A DNA stretch of 64,000 nt from Armillaria gallica (Eukaryota; Basidiomycota; Agaricomycetes; Agaricales; Physalacriaceae), in contig JBANDB010000003.1 of assembly GCA_037576215.1 (NCBI GenBank), positions 5,890,001 through 5,954,000 of the forward strand, in the 5' to 3' direction. Made by a program: the position numbers and the translations under genes. The notes under the pieces are model-generated. The model saw only the letters and a program-made list of their open reading frames with translations. It searched no databases and was not told where the DNA came from. Shown here piece after piece: positions 56,718 to 64,000 of the stretch. Position 1 is the first letter of the stretch. The number at the start of each line of letters is the position of its first letter.

Positions 56718-57570
56718 AGGTTGTCGGATTCTTCTACTTTGGTTGTTGTCGAAAAATGCTTAGTACTTGTTTTCCTTGTTGCAACATGTCCCGCGTTATC
56801 TATGCTTTGAACTTTTTTCTCAGGGCTGCCGCCTGTGTTTCGCAGGAAATACCTTGAAGAAAGACTCAACGCCTTGACACTTAGAGCACACGGATGTCGT
56901 TGGCCTTTTTTAATTCATTTTAGAAATCCAATTGTGTACGATTTACTACGCATATCCTACAGGCTGGCGTAGGATCAGATCGTTCTGCCGCGTCTACTAC
57001 TAGGCATGACAATGAGCGAGCAAGCTTTGCTTCTTGCGAGTTATTCGCGTTCATCCCCCGGGTCCACTGAGTCGGTGACCGGTGAGGTGTGGAGAGGGAG
57101 TTGCATCCGTGCCTTCATCTGCTGCTCTGTGTTGTTTCCGCTCGTCTTCTTCCCCTTCGATTTCAACATCTGTTTCTGACCATCATGCAATAGATTGCCT
57201 ACATTTACTACCTTGCAATTGTGGCTTGTACTTTAGTGCAATATACCTGCCTCGAATGTCTACTTATTCTTCTGAAATGCTGGGGACGAAAAGGCTCATG
57301 TGCGAACCGTCCGAGGGTCCTAGTAGTAACTTGTACCGTTTATTGCATCCAGGCTTCTTCATGAAATTGCGTACATCGGCTCATTCGCCCGGGGAGTTCG
57401 GCGAGGCTGATCACAGGTCAGCGCTCAAGCCATGAATATACTGGACTTAAACCTCCAGTTGTAACTGCGACATAGTCCAGTACGGTGCCGGACATACGGC
57501 CTTGGGACTCTTCTGATTAGGAAATATCCAACCCGAAAATTACATCGACAACATCAAGACCAAATTTCTG
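56718..57570. other. Convergent intergenic region
   Basis: Between two genes that end toward each other. Short frames (for example 57082-57435) have no family resemblance. No gene called. Confidence 0.5.
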
Positions 57571-58577
57571 TCATCCCTCCTTCCGCTGCGATTTCATAAT
57601 CTTCACCCCAGCCAAAGACCCTCGCTTTTTGACTTCCACCGGTTTCGCCATCACTGTCGCCTTCGGTTTTTCTGGAAGTTTCGCTGTCACTGGTATTTCT
57701 ATGACCCTCACTTTCGTATCAGACATAGGCACGGCCTGTAGAGAACTTTCTGCCGGCTTCGTGGGGAGTGAATTCATCATGGCAGGAGGCTTCGCGGGCA
57801 GAGAAGGATGGTGCTGTGTAGCGTGTTCGGCACCTTCCATTTGACGAAGTTTTGCTTCCATCATAGCAATCTTGTCTTGTGTCCTACGAAGGTCAGTGTG
57901 TGATGTCCAACAAGATGGGATGGAAGACGTACTTATCCTTATGCCGTCCTTTGATCATGCTTAACGTCGTGGGACATCCACTCTCCATCATCGACTTCCG
58001 TTTCACCCCCAATACACTGCTCCCGCCAGCCTGATCGAGGGGCGCTTGATGAGCGTATGTCACAACAAGCGTGCGACCACGAAAGGGTTTGTCGTGCGCT
58101 GATGCGAGAGCCTTAGCAGCATCCTGGATGTAAAATGGTCAGCCTTCCATCTGCCGCTCCCCCCGGGTCTTTTGATTCGGAGATGGTAGTAATAGTTGAT
58201 GGAAAAAGCATGGAAGAAAAAAAAGACCCGGGTCAGAAACAAGGAATCTTAATAACAACAAGGCACTCACGTTGGCATTCTCGTACTCCACAAATGCATA
58301 GCCTCGAGGCTTGCCCTTGTGGGGACCAGCCTTGTGGAAGAGAAAGTCTAGTTTGGAGATTTTGCCAAATTTCGAGAAGGCTTGAAGTAGGGAGTATCTA
58401 CGCAGCAGCATCAGCGCTAGTGCCGCCTCAAGCTGACGGGCCGGCTCACTCGTCGACAGATGGGTGCAAGTTTCCGACATAGATCCTATCCTTGATTATC
58501 CTTTCCTTCGCTGGTGTGCCGGTGGAAGTCGACGAGGACGCCTCTAGAGCTGGATAAGAGAGGTGTTCCGAGGCCAT
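57571..58577 (-). CDS. RNA-binding protein, RBM18-like (single RRM)
   Basis: Four exons (58577-58450, 58397-58271, 58123-57933, 57883-57571) give 252 residues. The RRM spans about 33-115: RNP2 in RIYVGNLHP, LLQAFSKFGKISKLDFLFHK, RNP1-like RGYAFVEYEN, then a ribosome-like basic tail with VKRKS. The FLFHKAGPHKGKPRGYAFV phrase is characteristic of the RBM18 group, and the length suits it. The long intron (58124-58270, 147 bases) is unusual for this genome. A C-terminal lysine- and proline-rich part (KLPEKPKATVMAKPVEVKK) follows. Role: nuclear RNA binding, otherwise poorly known. Confidence 0.8.
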
Positions 58578-58892
58578 ACAGTCGTAGAGCGGTATCCGAG
58601 GGAATATCGTGGACAATGAGGAAGGGCGTAGCCAACGCGTTTCCAGGCGAATGGCCGTTTCGTTGCCAAAAAGACGTAATAAAAAGACTGGCCTTATCTC
58701 ATAATTGCCCCATAAATTTACCTATTTTGGAGATAATCTAGAAAATTTCGTGGGAATATTGTGGCGCACTGCCACTTGTCGCGGATGCGAGTGTGCGCTG
58801 ACTCTGCACTTGACCACCATCATCTATTCTTCGGTGTTCCCCTCTTCCACAATTTCTGTGTCGTTGGAGGCCCGATAATCCGTACAAACAAC
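58578..58892. promoter_or_regulatory. Divergent promoter, RBM18-like / mex67
   Basis: 315 bases between start codons on opposite strands; both genes act in RNA metabolism. No specific motif recognised. Confidence 0.4.
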
Positions 58893-61150
58893 ATGTTTTC
58901 AAGTCCAACTCCCTCACCAGGGACACTCGCGTCGAATACGCTCCGAAAAGCAGGACTTATCGACAGAGACGCCACTATGCGGGATGTCACAGACAAACCA
59001 GGAGGTCGAAAGGGTTCCTCCAAGATTCGGTCACATAGAACGCGTGCCATAGAAACCCATTTGGGGCCACGAACGGTAATTGTCACTCTACTCATCTTTT
59101 CAGCAGCGCAGGGATGACGCTTTCATTTCCGTCGCTGGACTTTGTAATCTTGCAACTTACGCTCGCTCGCAGTCTTCTCTGGCTACGCGCATGGCACCTT
59201 CTTCATCATCATCTTCATTACCCGTGACACCGGCAGCTTTATCTATCCGTGGCGCATCCTTGAGGCGGGCAGGTGATCGGCGCCGTGCTGCTGCAGTGGT
59301 TCCGGGGCTAGTGGCCAATAATCGGCGGAACGCAATAGAACCGTGGAAAGAGTTTGTTACGAAGCGTTACAATCCCGAATTGCAACTGCTCAACCTTTCA
59401 GTACGTTTCGTTCTTTTTTGCTTGGTGCCACTTATCTCACCTATTTATTCTAGAACATGATCGAAGATGAAGTCGTCAAGAAACACAACTTGACACCCCC
59501 AGGTCACGGCGGGTCCGCAAAAGAGGCGGGCGTCATCTTCAAGCTCGCGAAACAGCTCCAGCCCCCAGTACGTTATTCCTGCATTTCCTGAATTCGAGTC
59601 TCACGCTATGGCTAGGTGATGAAACTTGATCTCAGCCATAATCGTATCTCTGGCATGCACCTCAGCCTTCTCTCCCATTATCTGGGAGGGCTCGAGGCAC
59701 TGTCACTGCAAAACAACAACATCAGAACTTACAAGGACCTTGACATCATTGTCGGCAGGGCTGGAAAAGAGCAGATGTTACGACTACAAGAGCTCATGCT
59801 GTCTGGCAATCCCTTACAAGTGAGCGAGTATGAGAAAGGTCGCGCGGAGTTCTATAAGAGGTGCGAGAGTTCCTCTTATCTAGGGTTTTGGTTTCTCAAA
59901 GCCATTGCAGCGAGGTCACCCGACGCTTCCCCGCAATTACACTACTTGATCAGGAGCCCATTGTTCGAATAGCATTCGACATTCCTCAAGCGTCCTCCTC
60001 GACACCCGTTCCTAAGCCATCCGCCACTTCTTTCCCCTTTGACATGGGTCCTTCCATGATTAACGGGGCAAGTCCGGATCTCGTTAATTCTTTCCTCTTC
60101 CGTTACCTCGACACCTTTGACAAGAATCGCGCGGCCTTATTGGACGTCTATGATCCAGCATGTACCTTTTCCCATTGCGTCAACACTGTCATACCTGAGC
60201 GCGCACGACTCCAAGGTCTTCACAATAAACTACCCAATCAAAAGAAACTTGATTGGAGTAAATGGTTGGACGTCAAAGACGGTGGTTCCAGAAATCTGTC
60301 CAGAATGCGGTCGTGGGCGGATAAGCAGGACACAAGACTCAATGTTGGGTCCGAGGCGACCATCAAGGCACTGCTGTCACTGCCCCAAACACATCACGAT
60401 ATCGCGGGCCCAGGAGAGAACTTTTGCGTGGACGGGATAATTGTACCTCACGGGACTGATGTTGCCTTGATGGTCATGATTCATGGACAGTTCGCAGAAA
60501 GTAAGTCACCATTTAAACATCTTCATAATGGGTTCTTAGGTCTAATCCTTGTCTTGCAGTGCCAGCCGAAGGCTTGAGGTCTTTTGATAGGACTTTCATA
60601 TTGGCGCCAGCTGCTGCAGGCTCCAGGTACGTGACATCGGAGGCTTACTATGTCATATCTAACGGAAGTGTTGGTTAGGGCCAAGATAAACGGTTGGGAT
60701 GTCGTTATAGTGTCAGATCAGTGGACAATACGTGCCTACTCAAGCCCAGAGGCATGGAAGCCAGGCCCCATGCTCGTGCAAGCCCAGAAGCGAATGCCGA
60801 GGAAGGCGCAGGATCTGTCAGGACCTGTCGACTCAACCCCACAGCAGCAACTTAGCCAGGAACAACTTTTACAGCAGATTGTACATCTATTCTACCTCGT
60901 TTGAGAAGCAACACTGATGAATATCGTAGGATGAGCCCGCACGATCAGTTGTCCTCCAAATATGCCAGCGAACCGGAATGACGGTGCCATTTGGATACGA
61001 TTGCCTGTCAAGAAACAATTGGAATTTGGAGGCTGCTATTGCGAATTTTGAAGCTGTGAAGGTTCGTGTGCTGTATCCTAGATTTCGTTCCGCTGTATCA
61101 CTGAAACTCCGTGATCGCAGGGAACATTAGGTAGGGAAGCATTTGTCTAA
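58893..61150 (+). CDS. mex67: mRNA export factor Mex67 / NXF1 family
   Basis: Starts [19 protein letters not shown]; an arginine-rich N-terminal region ([18 protein letters not shown], later [16 protein letters not shown]) is followed by the leucine-rich-repeat domain ([48 protein letters not shown]), the NTF2-like domain ([25 protein letters not shown] to [31 protein letters not shown]) and a TAP-C/UBA-like domain ([31 protein letters not shown]). The protein binds nuclear-pore FG repeats with Mtr2 to export mRNA. About eight introns; one N-terminal intron (after DDAFIS) is uncertain. Stop TAA at 61148-61150. Confidence 0.9.
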
Positions 61151-62056
61151 ACTGAGTCTGCCAACCAGCGCTCCGGGGTGTTCATCAACCCCCGCATGGG
61201 TTCCTGGGCCTTCATAACTTCCCCTCGTCATGTTCTATCTGTTGCGTTTTCACCTTGCTTTCTTATTTTCATTTACTATTAAAGCAATCACAATTATATA
61301 TCACAAACTTGCACATCCTCTATGAACTGTCATTGTATATTTACAACCGCATCTCATCACTATACGTATGAATATTTGAATATCTGATACTAAACTTCCT
61401 TATGAAAGGGATTACTCTGTCGAATAAACTCGTTGCATAAGTATGCTGTTAAGTTATCAAAGTTCGAAGAAGATGAATGCGAGTAGGAGGAAGGATATTG
61501 CCCTAATCTTCCTGCAGGTGCAGCCGGCAGCGGGTGAAATTTCAGCCTACTCGACGTCGGGTCCGACGGGCAGCAAGAGGGATGATTACATCCGGTTAGT
61601 CTCTAACTACCCGCACACATTTTCCGGAAAGCAACTCTCATGATTATTACGGCGTACGGCAGTTCTAACTGGGTAACCCTTCACATTACCAAAACAGGCA
61701 CGCCATCCCTCAAAATTCGCCGGTCCGTACGTCACCTGCAAATATTAACACAGAGGGCCTAAAACGCATGTTCTCCGGGGACCTTTGCCGGGACTTGCCT
61801 CGTGTGAACAATTTGTATCTGGGCATATTATTATGTGCGCACAAGTTGCCCAAAATGAGCCCGTCCTGAAGGGAAGATTCTGATGCCTCGCCTCGTTCTT
61901 GCTATATAACGAACTCGTGCTTCTCTCGATCGTCTCTTCGCGCACACGCACTCAAAAAAATCCACAAAAAAACAGCTTGGACTTCGCGTTCGTTTTCTAT
62001 TTTGCTTCCCTCCCTAACTCTCGATTTCTTTTTCTTCAAGTTCTTCTTCCTGGTCG
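61151..62056. other. Intergenic, no gene seen
   Basis: Downstream of mex67 and upstream of the ankyrin gene. Pyrimidine-rich before the next start (61990-62050). Short frames only. Confidence 0.5.
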
Positions 62057-64000
62057 ATGGCTCAACATTCTTTTGAAAACTCTGGTTTGCATCGGGCTGC
62101 ACTGGTAGGCGACGCAGAGGGTGTCCGTCGCGCTCTCCAAGATGGTGCCGACGTGAATGCTCTCGACTCCCTTGGGAGGACTGTGATAATGTGTGCTGTA
62201 GCTGGGGAACAGTGAGTAACTCTTTTGATTCTATATCTCTTTGCTGAAATAAATCAATCATCAGCTGGGATAACATGGATGTCCCACACGAAACCCTGAT
62301 GACTGCCGGCCGCCTGGATGTCATCAGGATTCTTCTTGGGCGTCCCGAGATATCCCTGTACACTCTCAATGCGCCGCAAGAGGCGTTCAATGGCGTTACT
62401 CCCATCGGTATGGCAGCGTGGCTGAACATGTACGACGTCGTCCGTCTCCTTTTGGAGGGTAGCCTCCACACTGTCTCTGTCGACGGCATGGACACCCATG
62501 GAGCCACGTCACTCATGTGTATGGACGCGTCATTTTCCATCTTTTTCGCGTTCTGACAAGGGTCTTTTTTGGCAGATGCCGCCCGGGATGGCAATCTACG
62601 CGTCGTTCAACTCCTAGTAAGTTTTCCCACCTGGCGTAAAACCGCCCCTGTAGCTGACCTCGCTGTTTTTAGCTACACCATGGTGCCCGGCCAGATTTCA
62701 GGGATCGGAATCACCGCACGTCCATACAATTCGCCATGGCACATCCCCGGGTACTTTATCTCTGTGAAGAGATTCTGCGCCGTCATCGTTGGCGTGAAGC
62801 CAAGGTAATTCCTCGCTCTCCTCTATCGCCGCAACAATTGAACATCTTGTTATAGTCTGCTTCCGGAAGCAGGTTACTGTTGAATTCGACTTGTATCTTC
62901 GAACTTTCATGTGGGCAAGATGGATCTGATCCTTCAATTCCCGCTACCATTTCTCCTTCGTTCACATCAAAATTAACTCGTGCAATCATTCGCTCCGTCA
63001 CGTCCTCTGATTTGGCATCTCTACATTCATTATTGACTCCACTGTTTTCCTGTACAAGTTCCCACTCGTCACATCTTCTCGTGAATGCCCCTGATCCCAA
63101 GGGCTGGAGCCCTATCCATCATTGCGCCGCCGTCCGGAGTCCTTCATTGGAAATTCTTGATACACTGTACTATGCTGGAGCCGACGTCTCTTTATTCACC
63201 AGACATGAGCATTTCACACCACTTCACTGTCTTGCCAGTTCTGCATATGTTTTCCAGGACGATGACCGTGTTTCTTCATTGGTCCACTTTGTTTCACGCC
63301 TCATTTGGGATTTTAAAGCTCCCTTGGCAGCCAGAACCAAGGAGGATGAGACATGCATTCATATTGCAGCCGAGCATGGCTGTTGTATTAATCTGTTGAT
63401 GACTCTCCTGGATTATGACCAAACTGGCGCAGTCCGTGAACTACGAAATTCGCGGGGGTGGGTCAATCATTATATCCGCCGCCATACTCGCCACTAACAC
63501 CTATATTTCCAGACTCACAGCCCTCGAAGTGGCAAAACCAGAATTTCGAGTAGCGTTTGGAGAAGATGCGGAAAGCCTACGATCTGCTTCGTCCCTATCA
63601 ATGCGCACGATTCGTCCACTTACGTCTTCTATCCCTTCCTTCTCGTCCTTCTCTGACCTGCGAGCTATGTACGCTCAGGACCGCCTAACTTCTCTCGACT
63701 TCGACATGCCCACCGCCGCGCATCAGCTCATTAACAACCTCCGCCTTACATCCCTCACCTCTCGACACGACATGCACCCCTCCTACCTCGACTACCTCGA
63801 CCGCCTTGTCTCTGACCTCGCCCGGCTGTCCGCCTCTCTCATGCAGCATTTTCGCGCACGCGTCGGGGAAGCCTCTGACGAACTCGTCGAACTATCTTCT
63901 GCAGCCGGTGGCCTTTCGAAGCTCCTTGACGTAGTCACTCGAGATGCAGGAAAGCTGATTCAGGAGCGCGGGATTGAGCCTATTAATCCCAGCAAGAAGG
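62057..64000 (+). CDS. Ankyrin-repeat protein, 3' end beyond window
   Basis: Starts MAQHSFENSGLHRAALVGD at 62057; ankyrin units read GVRRALQDGADVNALDSLGRT, GRLDVIRILLGRPEI, NGVTPIGMAAWLNMYDVVRLLLEG, GNLRVVQLLLHHGARPDFRDRN, then after a serine-rich gap GWSPIHHCAAVRSPSLEILDTLYYAGADV and DETCIHIAAEHG. Exons are separated by short introns. Beyond 63510 the reading (TALEVAKPEFRVAFGEDAESL) passes into a serine-rich stretch and a helical part (LDYLDRLVSDLARLSASLMQHF) still open at the window end. The order (ankyrins, then a coiled coil) resembles MBF/SBF-type cell-cycle regulators, but the N-terminal DNA-binding domain of those is absent, so the role is not assigned. Confidence 0.7.

Noticed and set aside
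57082..57435. 117-residue plus-strand frame between convergent genes
   Set aside because: No family resemblance and it lies in the 3' intergenic gap.
1..64000. CRISPR array, operons or ribosome binding sites
   Set aside because: The window is eukaryotic with spliced genes; direct repeats found are not spacer arrays.

Overview
The window looks like nuclear DNA of a mushroom-forming basidiomycete (Agaricomycetes). Genes carry many short introns of about 45-60 bases with GT-AG ends (a few GC-AG). Families typical of that class are present (DUF6534, DUF6532, F-box/LRR, a HET-like protein, a Plavaka-type transposase relic). Conserved housekeeping genes (sec9, a Nup84/Nup107 nucleoporin, an RBM18-like protein, mex67) sit at one end. 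The species cannot be named from the sequence. All intron-exon structures were spliced by hand from reading frame, splice sites and comparison of paralogues inside the window.

Layout. (1) 0.4-13.4 kb: a tandem array of about 2.6 units of ~4.3 kb. Each unit pairs a plus-strand DUF6534 membrane-protein gene with a minus-strand short-chain dehydrogenase/reductase (SDR) copy. The SDR copies are truncated or decayed, and the first one runs into a DUF6532 fragment. (2) 13.4-22.4 kb: a tRNA-like (SINE-like) relic, a HET-like gene, a frame-broken membrane-protein gene, and the only intact SDR of the family (nine exons, 333 aa). (3) 22.4-38.2 kb: two C2H2 zinc-finger genes and four copies of a small membrane/coiled-coil gene. 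One zinc-finger/membrane pair is duplicated 6.16 kb apart, and LINE and Plavaka fragments lie between the copies. A CCT-repeat tract precedes all six genes at about 80-145 bases. (4) 38-49 kb: a third zinc-finger gene of the same family, two F-box genes, uncertain hypotheticals and long apparently empty stretches. (5) 49-64 kb: a dense housekeeping block with two short divergent promoters (121 and 315 bp), ending in an ankyrin-repeat gene that runs off the window.

How it fits together. The first 48 kb behaves as a fast-evolving accessory region of local duplication, pseudogene formation and transposon debris; it switches abruptly at about 49 kb to conserved secretion, nuclear-pore and mRNA-export genes. 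The most unusual signals are the co-duplicated zinc-finger/membrane modules with a shared CCT-tract promoter, and the DUF6534/SDR two-gene array. No function is established for either.
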